Part shown: positions 23,312 through 32,147 of the stretch, piece by piece
How the letters are laid out: every line of letters starts with the position of its first letter
Numbering within the stretch: the first letter of the stretch is position 1
Assembly (NCBI GenBank): GCA_002154655.1
Contig: NGUZ01000005.1
Coordinates: 1-64,000 of the forward strand
DNA length: 64,000 nt
Source of the DNA: Corynebacterium kefirresidentii
GTDB taxonomy: Bacteria > Actinomycetota > Actinomycetes > Mycobacteriales > Mycobacteriaceae
Direction of reading: 5' to 3'
Position numbers and translations under genes: made by a program
The notes under the pieces: model-generated
Seen by the model: the letters and a program-made list of their open reading frames with translations, nothing else
Told to the model about the DNA's origin: nothing
The model's database searches: none

Positions 23312-23623
23312 ATGCGCACTCTCTATCTCGTCCTTGCTGCACTCGCCTGTGTTGCCGCGGTGGTAGCCCGCGCTGCCACCGGAACACCATGGCTGCCGTT
23401 AGTTGCCCTTCTGATTGGTGGCCTCTTTCTTGCTCTGGCGCTGCGCAGTTATTTCCAGCCGACACAGGAAGCCACCCTGGAGGATCTGGATAAGGAGCAG
23501 CGCGCGGAGATTAAGCGATTGCTGGCTAATGGCCAGTTCGGCGCTGCAGTCGGGCAAGTGCGCCTGTGGTTTAGGGGCACCTCGCAGGATCGCGCCGAAG
23601 AGATAGTCAAGCAGCTTACTTAG
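23312..23623 (+). CDS. Small two-helix membrane protein
   Basis: The 103-residue product has two hydrophobic helices (about residues 2-22 and 27-45) and a soluble, charged C-terminus of about 55 residues ([17 protein letters not shown]...). I do not recognise a named family. The ATG at 23312 is preceded by TAGACT and 7 nt (leaderless layout), so it probably has its own promoter despite lying between folC-DUF4233 and ndk. Confidence 0.8.
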   Translation: MRTLYLVLAALACVAAVVARAATGTPWLPLVALLIGGLFLALALRSYFQPTQEATLEDLDKEQRAEIKRLLANGQFGAAVGQVRLWFRGTSQDRAEEIVKQLT

Positions 23624-23699
23624 CGCCCGATCCACGTTCTTCCCCCAAGATATACCCCAGCGCGCGACGCAGTCGGGTGGTTTCGGTACAGTGTGGGGC

Positions 23700-24110
23700 A
23701 TGACTGAACGTACACTGATTCTCATCAAGCCGGACGGCGTAAAGAACGGCCACGTAGGCGAAATCATCTCCCGAATCGAGCGTAAGGGTCTGAAGCTGGC
23801 CGAGCTCGATCTGCGCGTTGCTGACCGCGAGACCGCGGAGAAGCACTACGAGGAGCACAAGGATAAGCCATTCTTCGGTGACCTCGTCGAGTTCATCACC
23901 TCCGCACCGCTTATCGCTGGTGTTGTTGAGGGCGAGCGCGCCATTGAGGCTTGGCGCCAGCTGGCCGGTGGCACCGACCCAGTTTCCAAGGCCACCCCGG
24001 GCACCATCCGCGGTGACTTCGCCCTGACCGTAGGTGAGAACATCGTGCACGGCTCCGACTCCCCAGAGTCCGCAGAGCGCGAGATCGCTATCTGGTTCCC
24101 GAACCTCTAA
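23700..24110 (+). CDS. ndk: Nucleoside diphosphate kinase
   Basis: Ndk balances nucleoside triphosphate pools by passing phosphate through a histidine. The 136-residue length is standard. The N-terminus is [16 protein letters not shown] and the active-site His is in [20 protein letters not shown] at 23700 lies 7 nt after TACAGT (23687-23692), a leaderless layout. A strong terminator follows. Confidence 0.97.
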   Translation: MTERTLILIKPDGVKNGHVGEIISRIERKGLKLAELDLRVADRETAEKHYEEHKDKPFFGDLVEFITSAPLIAGVVEGERAIEAWRQLAGGTDPVSKATPGTIRGDFALTVGENIVHGSDSPESAEREIAIWFPNL

Positions 24111-24137
24111 ATTTCTGCGCACTTAGCGCATCATTCT

Positions 24138-24169
24138 GCCCGAGCCTGCAGGCTCGGGCTTTATTTATT
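24138..24169 (+). terminator. Intrinsic terminator after ndk
   Basis: GCCCGAGCCTGCAGGCTCGGGC (perfect palindrome, 24138-24159) is followed by TTTATTTATT. Confidence 0.88.
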
Positions 24170-24378
24170 GCTTGACCCAGAGACCCCGGCGGAGAGTCGC
24201 ATACCGGGTATCCGCCCCTACACTGAATAAGCATTGAAACGACAAGCTGCAAAGGCCTAAAGAGGCAGGGGCTGAGGAGGGGCCTTGTTCTGGGGTTGAA
24301 GGTGCTTATCGCGGCAGATCATTGCTGAGGATATTGCACGCGAGGTCATTCACTTCGCAGACTAGGACTGGAGCTCTC

Positions 24379-24729
24379 CTAATCGAAGGAAAGCAATTGG
24401 CGCAGTGTGCTGAAGGCTTCCTTTTGCACTCGATGGGTAACGGTACGGCCCGATTGTTGCTTGATTAAAAGGCCGGATTCCCTTAACTTGCCGAGGTGAT
24501 GGGATACCGTCGGTTGGCTGAGACCGGAAAGCGCGGTCAACTCCGTAACACTCATCGGGCCGCAGCCCTCATCGCACAATATGGATAGCAGGCGGAGGCG
24601 GGTTGGGTCAGCAAGGACTTTAAATTGCTTGGAAAAGCGCAAGGAATCGCTCTGGCTGAGCGGGCCACTGCTCAGGGAGCAGCACTGCCCGTCGGGGGTG
24701 TTATCGGCATTGCTAGGGGAGGAGTCCAT
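24379..24729 (-). CDS. arsR: ArsR-family arsenite-responsive repressor
   Basis: This 116-residue winged-helix repressor releases DNA when it binds As(III). Cys16 and Cys17 near the N-terminus and Cys56 match, with a one-residue shift, the Cys15-Cys16-Cys55 sensor site known for C. glutamicum ArsR. The DNA-binding part is FKVLADPTRLRLLSIL and LSGLSQPTVSHHLGKLRESGL. ATG at 24729 is preceded by TATACT (minus strand, 24736-24741) and 6 nt, a leaderless layout. It is divergent from the acr3 efflux gene. Confidence 0.93.
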   Translation of the reverse strand: MDSSPSNADNTPDGQCCSLSSGPLSQSDSLRFSKQFKVLADPTRLRLLSILCDEGCGPMSVTELTALSGLSQPTVSHHLGKLRESGLLIKQQSGRTVTHRVQKEAFSTLRQLLSFD

Positions 24730-24777
24730 GTACACAGTATAAGGAGACGGCATAAGGAAACTGCTTCCCACTCCGTT

Positions 24778-24797
24778 ATATTGACGAGTATCAATAT
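24778..24797. promoter_or_regulatory. Probable ArsR operator between arsR and acr3
   Basis: A perfect inverted repeat, ATATTGA-N6-TCAATAT, lies between the divergent genes, where a single repressor dimer would cover both promoters. The shape and A+T-rich half-sites are usual for ArsR-family operators. Confidence 0.75.
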
Positions 24798-24851
24798 GGG
24801 CGATTAAAGTACTGCCTTGAAATGTGAATTCCTCGTCGTGCAAGGAGAATC

Positions 24852-25916
24852 ATGGCTATTCCGCAACGCCCAAAGTTGTCATTTCTCGATAGATTCCTTC
24901 CCATCTGGATCATCATGGCTATGGCTGTGGGGCTATTGATAGGCCACTTTCTGCCAGGCATTGGAGAAGCACTGTCGGCTCTAGAGGTTGGCGGTATTTC
25001 TCTTCCCATTGCACTGGGTCTGCTAGTCATGATGTATCCGCCCCTGGCTAAGGTTCGCTACGAAAAGACCCGAGACATTGCTGCCGACGGCCGGTTGATG
25101 GTGGTATCGATTGTGTTGAACTGGCTGGTGGGGCCTGCATTGATGTTCACCCTGGCGTGGATATTTCTTGCCGACCAGCCCGAGCTACGAACCGGCCTGA
25201 TTATTGTTGGGTTAGCCCGCTGTATCGCAATGGTCCTGGTGTGGTCCGACCTCTCCTGTGCTGACCGAGAGGCCACCGCTGTTCTCGTAGCTATTAATTC
25301 CGTTTTCCAAGTAGCTATGTTTGGCGTTATGGGCTGGTTTTACCTGCAGGTTCTTCCTGGCTGGCTAGGCCTGGATACCACCTCTGCTGATTTTTCTTTC
25401 TGGTCCATCGTCACGGCGGTTCTCGTATTTTTGGGAGTGCCACTGCTGCTTGGCGTCCTCTCGCGGGTCTGGGGTGAGAAAGCCAAAGGCCGCGAATGGT
25501 TTGAAAACCGCTTCCTTCCGGCAGTTTCTCCCTTGGCGATGATCGGCTTGCTTTATACCATTGTGTTGCTGTTCTCCCTGCAGGGAGAACAGTTGGTAGC
25601 GCAGCCCACGGCGGTGATCAAGGTTGCGATTCCGTTGGTCATTTACTTCGTTGGAATGTTCTTCCTAGCTCTGGGCGTGGCAAAGGCAGTGGGAATGAAC
25701 TATGCGCAATCTGCTTCCGTGGCCTTTACTGCAGCAGGCAATAACTTCGAACTGGCCATTGCGGTTTCCATTGGCACTTTTGGCGCGGCGTCTGCACAGG
25801 CTCTAGCCGGCACCATCGGGCCGCTTATTGAAATTCCGGTACTCGTCGGACTCGTCTACGTAATGCTCTGGATAGGGCCGAAGCTATTTCCGGGAGACGA
25901 AAGCTTGCCGCGTTAA
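24852..25916 (+). CDS. acr3: Arsenite efflux transporter, ACR3 family
   Basis: ACR3 exports arsenite across the cell membrane. The 354-residue, ten-helix protein has VMMYPPLAKVRYEK and LNWLVGPALMFTLAW. The conserved Cys is in VWSDLSCADREATAV, and SVAFTAAGNNFELAIAVS is near the C-terminus. Both are signatures of the family. AAGGAG precedes the ATG. No arsC arsenate reductase follows in the window. The stop overlaps the stop of the convergent gene by 4 bp. Confidence 0.95.
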   Translation: MAIPQRPKLSFLDRFLPIWIIMAMAVGLLIGHFLPGIGEALSALEVGGISLPIALGLLVMMYPPLAKVRYEKTRDIAADGRLMVVSIVLNWLVGPALMFTLAWIFLADQPELRTGLIIVGLARCIAMVLVWSDLSCADREATAVLVAINSVFQVAMFGVMGWFYLQVLPGWLGLDTTSADFSFWSIVTAVLVFLGVPLLLGVLSRVWGEKAKGREWFENRFLPAVSPLAMIGLLYTIVLLFSLQGEQLVAQPTAVIKVAIPLVIYFVGMFFLALGVAKAVGMNYAQSASVAFTAAGNNFELAIAVSIGTFGAASAQALAGTIGPLIEIPVLVGLVYVMLWIGPKLFPGDESLPR

Positions 25917-26680
25917 CGCTTGCCCAATTGGTAGAGGCAACGAACCCCGGTCGGTGTGACGGTGTTTTTCCAATCCTTGGGGGCAGAGCGCAGGGCGATG
26001 CGGTCAAGTTTTACTAGTCCTGCCTTTGCCAATTCATCAAGGTTCTCGCATACTAGGTCGAGATCAACCTGCATGAATTTGGACAGGGCTCTAGCGGAGA
26101 CCGTATTTCCTTGCACCGCGCCGGCGGCTATGAGGGCGGTGAGGGTGTCCACGTGGGCGTCGGCAAGCTCTAGGCGAGCCTCGGTTACTCCTTCGAGCGG
26201 ATCTTTTTCCAGGATCTTATTGATGCGCCGCCGACCAATCCGAAAGGATTGGGAAAACATCGCCCACAGTCCCAAAGGCAAGCCGCATGCCCACCACGCC
26301 CCTGACAGGACACCGGCAATGGGCGGGGCAAGTTCTATCTCCGGCACCAGCCCGGCTGCACTCAGTGGGGCCATGGCCAGCGGCGCGGCGATGGGGATTA
26401 GCGGGGCGATATAGGCAATGGTGGGATAGTCGCCCTCGCGATACTCCTCCCGCGCGGCGTTGATGCCGCGTGGGTAGTTGCGGATGAGGTGCACTAACCC
26501 CAGCACCGCAAAGATGGCAAAAATACCGGCTCCTACCAGCATATAATCCACGCCGGTGTTGGCGAATCCAATGGCAAAGCCGGCCGGTACGCCGAAGTAA
26601 AGCGCCGAGCGTGCGGGGATCTCGTTGCGCTGCCGATACTGCGCCAGCTCGCGGGCGGGGATTCGTGCTAGTTCTGCCAC
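25913..26680 (-). CDS. Unknown multi-helix membrane protein with a C-terminal helix-turn-helix-like part
   Basis: I chose GTG at 26680 because TATGTT (minus strand, 26687-26692) lies 6 nt upstream; the product is 255 residues. Residues about 25-70 and 95-155 hold four hydrophobic helices. The C-terminal 90 residues are soluble and read like a winged helix (TVSARALSKFMQVDLDLVCENLDELAKAGLV). I do not recognise the family. A membrane-bound sensor or regulator is possible from this layout. The end overlaps the acr3 stop tail to tail. Confidence 0.75.
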   Translation of the reverse strand: MAELARIPARELAQYRQRNEIPARSALYFGVPAGFAIGFANTGVDYMLVGAGIFAIFAVLGLVHLIRNYPRGINAAREEYREGDYPTIAYIAPLIPIAAPLAMAPLSAAGLVPEIELAPPIAGVLSGAWWACGLPLGLWAMFSQSFRIGRRRINKILEKDPLEGVTEARLELADAHVDTLTALIAAGAVQGNTVSARALSKFMQVDLDLVCENLDELAKAGLVKLDRIALRSAPKDWKNTVTPTGVRCLYQLGKR

Positions 26681-26882
26681 CCTGTCAACATAACACCGCC
26701 TGCCAGCCTGGCTGCGTTTCTGTGACACAATGGTAATTAGCGCGTACAAGACGCGTAATAACTTAATACCCACAAACTTTTATAGCGCGCTAAATGCCTC
26801 GCGCGGCGGCGGTACAGTCCATGGCTGTGCCTGCGCCCGAGGTAGCGCCAAATACGGACGATGTACAGGAGTAAGCCCGAAC

Positions 26883-29800
26883 ATGGTGGCACAGAACTCT
26901 CAAGAAACAACTGAAAACCTCAAGGCGGCGGCGTCTTTGGCCCAGAACTTGGACCGTGGCCAGCTCAAAGACAAGGTCCGCGTTTATGCCCTTGCCAAAC
27001 AGTTGGGGCTTGCCTCGCGCGATCTGGTGGCGCAGCTGAAAGAGATGGGGCTAAAAAAGAGCGCGCAAAGCTCCCTCACCCGTGAGGAAGCAGGCCAGGT
27101 GCTCGATGCTGTGGCTCAAGCCGCGGCGCTTGGCGATGCCCCCTCTGGCGATACCCGCGAAGCCTCCACCGCCGCACCGGACAATGAGCCCGCAGACAAG
27201 GCTGCTGTACAGCCGGAAGATAATTCAGGCAAGCAGCCCGAGAAGAAGCCGGCGAAGAAGCGCGCCAAGCGCGCACGCAAGGCCACTCGCAAAACCGCAG
27301 CCCCAGTGTCCGAAGAGTCGGCTGAGACCGACGCAGCGGGGGAGCAGCCCGCAGAAGACGAAGAACGCTTGCGCCACCGCGTGCGCAAGAACGTGGATAA
27401 TGAGATCTCCCAAATCGAAGACAAGGTAGAAGCGTCACTCGCCAAGGCCGCAGCCGATACCGACTCAGCTGCCGAAGACGCCGCAGCGGCGGAATCCACG
27501 GATGAGGTGGAAGAAGCGCCGGCGAGTGCACTCGATACCGGCACAGTTGATGCGGCGAAACTGCATGAAGCGCTTGCGGAGGCCGGCGAGGATTTCGAGG
27601 ATGACTACTACGCCCCGCACATTGTCCCGCGCGCCGAATCTGAGGAAGAATCCGGACACTATGACTTTGCGCCGATCTTCATGGCCCCACAGCAAGATGA
27701 TGCAGCGCCCTTCGCACCAGTTGCAGACGCTGCGGAGGAAGATTTCTCCGGCGATGACTCCGAAAGCAACGATGTTGCCGAGGAAGTGAGTGAGCAGCCG
27801 GACTCCGGCCGTAGTTCTGGTAAATCCGAGGCTCGCCGTCGAGGTCGCCGCGGCGCCTCCCGCGGACGCGGCGCTAGCTCGAACCGTGAGGACCAGGCCA
27901 CCGAGTCCGAGTATATTGACGAGCCGAAGGCCATCCGTGGCTCCACGCGCATCGAGGCCCAAAAGCGCCGCCGCGCGGAACTGCGCGCAAAGGGCCGCAC
28001 CCGCCAGCACATTGTTTCCCAGGCAGAGTTTCTTGCCCGCCGCGAAGCCGTGGAGCGCACCATGGTGGTGCGCGATAAGGAGCGCGAGGATGGTGCCGGA
28101 ATCATCACGCAGGTGGGCGTGCTAGAAGATGACCTGCTGGTCGAGCACTTCGTTACCACCGAGTCCCAGGCTTCGCTGATTGGCAATATTTACCTAGGAC
28201 GCGTCCAAAACGTCCTGCCGTCGATGGAGGCGGCCTTCGTAGATATCGGACAGGGCCGAAATGGCGTGCTCTACGCCGGTGAAATCGATTGGCGCAAGAC
28301 CAAGCTGCATGGGCGGGCCCGCAAGGTAGAAAATGCTCTGAAGTCCGGCGATCAGGTATTGGTTCAGGTGGCCAAGGACCCAATTGGTCACAAGGGCGCG
28401 CGCCTGACCACCCAGATTTCCCTTGCCGGCCGCTATCTGGTCTATGTGCCAGGCGGCCGCAGCGCGGGCATTTCCCGTAAGTTGCCCGCCCCAGAGCGCA
28501 AGCGCTTGAAGGATATCCTGGGTCGCGTGGTGCCGGGCGATGGGGGAGCGATTATCCGCACCGCTGCCGAAAATGTCTCGGAAGAGGCGATCGCTACCGA
28601 CGTCAACCGCCTGCACAGCCGGTGGGAGGACATCATCGCCCACGCCAAGAAAGAAAAGTCCTCCAAGGGCGCCAAGCCGGTGACCATGTACGAAGAGCCA
28701 AATATGCTCATCAAGGTGGTGCGCGATCTCTTCAACGAAGACTTCACCGAGCTCATCGTTGATGGCAAGCGTTCGTTCAATACCGTCCGCGCCTACGTCG
28801 ATTCCATGGCGCCGGACCTTGCAGACCGTGTGGTGCGCTACCGTGCCAAAGACCACGGCGGGCAGGACGCCTTCGAGGCCTACCGCATTGATGAGCAGCT
28901 GCATAAGGCGCTCTCGCGCAAGGTATGGCTGCCATCCGGCGGCACGCTGGTTATTGACCGCACCGAGGCTATGACCGTCATCGACGTCAATACCGGAAAG
29001 TTCACCGGTTCCGGAGGCAACCTGGAGGAAACGGTTACCCGCAATAACCTCGAAGCGGCAGAAGAAATCGTGCGCCAGATGCGCCTGCGCGATTTGGGCG
29101 GCATGATCGTCGTGGACTTTATCGATATGGTCTTGCCGGAAAACCAGGACCTAGTCCTGCGCCGCTTGAAGGAGGCTTTGGGTCGCGACCGCACCCGCCA
29201 CCAAGTCTCTGAGGTTACCTCGCTGGGCTTGGTACAGATGACCCGCAAGCGCTTGGGCACCGGGCTGGTGGAGACCTTCTCTACCGAGTGCGAGTGCTGC
29301 CATGGCCGCGGGATCATCATTCACCAGTACCCGGTGGACGAGGCTGAGGACGATTCGCGCGCGAAGCACTCTGGGCGCAAATCCAAGTCGCACAAAAAGC
29401 AGAATCATGATCCGCAGCAGCACCCGGCTGCGGTGGCGATGCATAAGCACGAGCTTGATGAAGCCCCTGAAAGCGATTCCAAGACCAAACGCTTCAAGAA
29501 GACCCAGGCGCCGGTCTACGGCACCGAGCACGAAGACACCGCACGGGAATCTGCAAAGACTTCGTTGGAGGATCTCGTAGCCAACGTCGTTGTGGATGAG
29601 CGCGGTGCGGACGAGCCGCACGCTGATCAGAACACACACAGCGGAGACCGAGACAGCGCTAAGGAGCGCGGACGCGGCCGTGGGCGCCGTCGGGCTCGCA
29701 AGCACACCCAGACTGAAGTATCCGATATCGAGGCCATCGCATACGCTGCGGCGGATAATGCTGTGGAGAGCGACGAGGTACAGGAATTTAATTCCTACGT

Positions 29801-30719
29801 CCCCGATGCGGATACGGATGCGGACTCGGGTGCCGTCGCTAAGGCCCACCCAGATGCTGGGGAGGGCTCCAAACACAGCAAGAAGCAGCGCCGGGCGACC
29901 CGCCGCTCTAAGGCCACACGCGCTAGCGCAGGCAGCGAGCAGAAAGCCACGGAGTCTGCAGCAGGCAAGACCTATGAAGAGGCTGTGGCCGAGTTCGAGG
30001 CTTCCCCGCGCCGCAAGCGCCGCACACGCGGCAATTCGCGTTCTGATAGGCGTCCACAGCCGCAGGAATTCGCAGTCGCCGGTGAACAGGAATCTGCCGT
30101 ACACAAGGCCGATCAGGCGGTACCCGCATCCGATGGCGATAACGCAAGCGAGACCGCAGCGCAACAGGGGCAGAAGGACTCGCGCGGGGAGCAAAAGGGT
30201 CGCCGGCGTGGTCGCCGTCGCACGGTGCGCACTCAACAAGCCCAAAGCCGTGTTTCCTCGCGCCTGCCACACGAGGTAAAGGAGAAAACGCAGGAGCACG
30301 AGCAGGAGGGTGGCTCGGCCGAGCAGCGCCATGAAAAGGCCGTTGGCACCACGCGTGCGGGGCGCACCGGTGGCAACGGCCGCGGGCGTCGCCGTGCCGT
30401 GCGTCAGGCTGCCCCTAAGAAAGCCGTAGCAGAGAACCCGAAGGCAACGAAGGCCGAGTCGGGCCGTTCTACGCGACAGGAAGGCTCGCCGGAGCGCACC
30501 GGTTCTGGGAACCGGGCGGGCTCGAGCGATTCCAAGGTCTTGCGCCGTGGCAAGAAGAGGGCGGTGCGCAAAAAGGGGACGTCGGCAAGAGCGAGGGCCC
30601 CAAAGGCACAGGATAACGGTGCCCAGAAGCAGTCTGCGGCGAGCGGAGTCCACCCTGAAAAAGCCTCAGCTAAATCTGGGCGCGGGCGGCGCCGTGTAGC
30701 ACGGCGAAGCAAGTCTTAG
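26883..30719 (+). CDS. rne: Ribonuclease E/G with IF2-like N-terminal domain
   Basis: This endoribonuclease processes mRNA and rRNA. The 1278-residue protein has four parts. Residues about 28-75 (KVRVYALAKQLGLASRDLV) resemble the IF2 N-terminal domain. A long acidic/basic disordered stretch runs to about 410. The catalytic core follows: S1 domain NIYLGRVQNVLPSMEAAFVDIG, the metal-binding aspartates in TVIDVNTGKFTG and MIVVDFIDM, and the zinc-link CECCHGRG. The last 470 residues are Arg/Lys/Glu-rich and disordered. ATG 26883 has AGGAG upstream. E. coli RNase E keeps its scaffold at the C-terminus; here extensions flank both sides. Confidence 0.94.
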   Translation: MVAQNSQETTENLKAAASLAQNLDRGQLKDKVRVYALAKQLGLASRDLVAQLKEMGLKKSAQSSLTREEAGQVLDAVAQAAALGDAPSGDTREASTAAPDNEPADKAAVQPEDNSGKQPEKKPAKKRAKRARKATRKTAAPVSEESAETDAAGEQPAEDEERLRHRVRKNVDNEISQIEDKVEASLAKAAADTDSAAEDAAAAESTDEVEEAPASALDTGTVDAAKLHEALAEAGEDFEDDYYAPHIVPRAESEEESGHYDFAPIFMAPQQDDAAPFAPVADAAEEDFSGDDSESNDVAEEVSEQPDSGRSSGKSEARRRGRRGASRGRGASSNREDQATESEYIDEPKAIRGSTRIEAQKRRRAELRAKGRTRQHIVSQAEFLARREAVERTMVVRDKEREDGAGIITQVGVLEDDLLVEHFVTTESQASLIGNIYLGRVQNVLPSMEAAFVDIGQGRNGVLYAGEIDWRKTKLHGRARKVENALKSGDQVLVQVAKDPIGHKGARLTTQISLAGRYLVYVPGGRSAGISRKLPAPERKRLKDILGRVVPGDGGAIIRTAAENVSEEAIATDVNRLHSRWEDIIAHAKKEKSSKGAKPVTMYEEPNMLIKVVRDLFNEDFTELIVDGKRSFNTVRAYVDSMAPDLADRVVRYRAKDHGGQDAFEAYRIDEQLHKALSRKVWLPSGGTLVIDRTEAMTVIDVNTGKFTGSGGNLEETVTRNNLEAAEEIVRQMRLRDLGGMIVVDFIDMVLPENQDLVLRRLKEALGRDRTRHQVSEVTSLGLVQMTRKRLGTGLVETFSTECECCHGRGIIIHQYPVDEAEDDSRAKHSGRKSKSHKKQNHDPQQHPAAVAMHKHELDEAPESDSKTKRFKKTQAPVYGTEHEDTARESAKTSLEDLVANVVVDERGADEPHADQNTHSGDRDSAKERGRGRGRRRARKHTQTEVSDIEAIAYAAADNAVESDEVQEFNSYVPDADTDADSGAVAKAHPDAGEGSKHSKKQRRATRRSKATRASAGSEQKATESAAGKTYEEAVAEFEASPRRKRRTRGNSRSDRRPQPQEFAVAGEQESAVHKADQAVPASDGDNASETAAQQGQKDSRGEQKGRRRGRRRTVRTQQAQSRVSSRLPHEVKEKTQEHEQEGGSAEQRHEKAVGTTRAGRTGGNGRGRRRAVRQAAPKKAVAENPKATKAESGRSTRQEGSPERTGSGNRAGSSDSKVLRRGKKRAVRKKGTSARARAPKAQDNGAQKQSAASGVHPEKASAKSGRGRRRVARRSKS

Positions 30720-30730
30720 GGCTACGCCAC

Positions 30731-30767
30731 GCGGGCACGAAAAGCGTGGTTTGTATTTTGTGCCCGC
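30731..30767 (+). terminator. Hairpin after rne
   Basis: GCGGGCAC (30731-30738) pairs with GTGCCCGC (30760-30767), extended by AAA/TTT. There is no T run afterwards, so it may be a weak terminator or a processing site before the rplU leader. Confidence 0.45.
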
Positions 30768-30945
30768 TACGGGGTAGTCTTTGACAGTCGCTGTTTAGTA
30801 CTCACAGCGCTGGATCAGTCCGACACTCACTCAGTGAGTTGTGCGGGCATGTTCGCGCGGGAACTAAACGCAATATGTAAGTGTCCATTCGGAACGCGAC
30901 CTCCCCGGTTGCTTCCGAGCGAGTTTAGATAAGGGGTAACCCTCT
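30768..30945 (+). promoter_or_regulatory. Leader region of rplU-rpmA
   Basis: TTGACA at 30781-30786 is a good -35 hexamer, but no -10 at 17 nt is clear. The leader contains a small hairpin, ACTCAC-TCA-GTGAGT (near 30827-30841). Leaders of ribosomal protein operons often carry autoregulatory structure; I cannot match this to a known class. GGGGTAACC precedes the rplU ATG. Confidence 0.4.
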
Positions 30946-31251
30946 ATGTACGCGATCGTCAAGACCGGCGGCAAGCAGTACAAGGTTGCTGAAGGTGACC
31001 TCGTCAAGGTCGAGAAGATCGAGGGTGAGCCAGGCTCTGCCGTAGCTCTCACCCCGGTTCTGCTCGTCGATGGCGCCGATGTTAAGTCCAAGGCTTCCGA
31101 CTTGGAGAAGGTTTCTGTTTCCGCAGAAATCGTTGAGCAGGGTAAGGGCCCGAAGGTCGATATCCTGAAGTACAAGAACAAGACTGGTTACAAGAAGCGT
31201 CAGGGCCACCGTCAGCCTGTGACCACCTTGAAGATCACCGGTATCAAGTAA
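30946..31251 (+). CDS. rplU: 50S ribosomal protein L21
   Basis: L21 binds 23S rRNA. The 101-residue product has the family N-terminus [18 protein letters not shown] and the C-terminal [14 protein letters not shown]. rpmA follows after 42 nt, the conserved order. Confidence 0.97.
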   Translation: MYAIVKTGGKQYKVAEGDLVKVEKIEGEPGSAVALTPVLLVDGADVKSKASDLEKVSVSAEIVEQGKGPKVDILKYKNKTGYKKRQGHRQPVTTLKITGIK

Positions 31252-31293
31252 GCCTTAACCGGCTGTAATTATCCCTGAAGGAGGGAAAACCAC

Positions 31294-31572
31294 ATGGCAC
31301 ACAAGAAGGGTGCTTCCAGCTCCAGCAACGGTCGCGATTCCGAGTCCAAGCGTCTCGGCGTCAAGCGCTTCGGTGGTCAGCAGGTTAATGCCGGCGAGAT
31401 CATCGTGCGTCAGCGCGGTACCAAGTTCCACCCAGGTGAGAACGTAGGCCGCGGCGGCGACGATACCCTGTTCGCGCTTGCAGCTGGCTCCGTTGAGTTC
31501 GGTATCAAGCGTGGCCGTCGTATGGTCAACATCGTCCCGGCTGAGGAGGTTGCTGCAGAAGCAACTGCCTAA
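31294..31572 (+). CDS. rpmA: 50S ribosomal protein L27
   Basis: L27 sits near the peptidyl transferase centre. The 92-residue protein starts [20 protein letters not shown] with no N-terminal leader peptide, as in most actinobacteria, and has [31 protein letters not shown] lies before the ATG. A terminator follows. Confidence 0.97.
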   Translation: MAHKKGASSSSNGRDSESKRLGVKRFGGQQVNAGEIIVRQRGTKFHPGENVGRGGDDTLFALAAGSVEFGIKRGRRMVNIVPAEEVAAEATA

Positions 31573-31592
31573 CTAAGGCCGACTAAGAAAAC

Positions 31593-31646
31593 ATCCCCGA
31601 ACAAGCTCTTACTTAAAGTGGGAGTGGTTCGGGGATATTTTCGTTT
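31593..31646 (+). terminator. Intrinsic terminator after rpmA
   Basis: ATCCCCGAAC (31593-31602) pairs with GTTCGGGGAT (31627-31636) around a G-U-rich inner stem, followed by ATTTTCGTTTT. Confidence 0.88.
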
Positions 31647-32147
31647 TATAAGCGATCCTGGTTGTGGTGTCGGGGGCCACAGACCGCTCCCTTCTCACGT
31701 GGGTTTTGGGGGGGAGGACAAATAAGCTGCCTCAACGATGTAGAGCTTTAGGAGTCTGGTAGGCATCACCCAGGTGACACCGCGTCGCATGTGCGAATAT
31801 CAAGGGATGCGGTGGTTGCGGGATAGTTGAGCGATTGGAATAGCTATGGCGTAATTTCGCTCAGAATGCTTCAAGTTTTGCTTCTCAAGAACCGGCTTGC
31901 GTGCAGAACGCTTCCTCCAACTCGCCAGTGATGGAGCACTTGGAGGAATAGATTCTATGGGTCAATAAATTCCTTGATTTTAGCTGGACGGAAACCCAAA
32001 AATTTCTTCATTTAGCCTTGTCACACGGTTGGAAAGGTTCAATTTACCGAGTAACATACTTTGGGAATAGCGCTGAGATTGTGTGTTTATGCGGTAAACG
32101 GATCATATTGTTTTCGGCGGCTTTGTAACCGGAAGGATTACGCAAAT
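31647..32147 (+). other. 500-bp intergenic region upstream of the pilus locus
   Basis: No gene is evident. The sequence is more A+T-rich toward the right. CATACT near 32053 could be a -10 element, giving a leader of about 90 nt. GGAAGGATT at 32131-32139 is the ribosome site of the tip pilin. No transposase remnant or flanking repeat was seen that would explain how the pilus locus arrived. Confidence 0.4.

Noticed and set aside
29151..30653. 500-codon minus-strand open frame opposite the rne 3' part
   Set aside because: The rne C-terminal region is Arg/Glu/Ala-rich and high in G+C, which produces long antisense open frames. The product is low-complexity Leu/Arg-rich with no family features.
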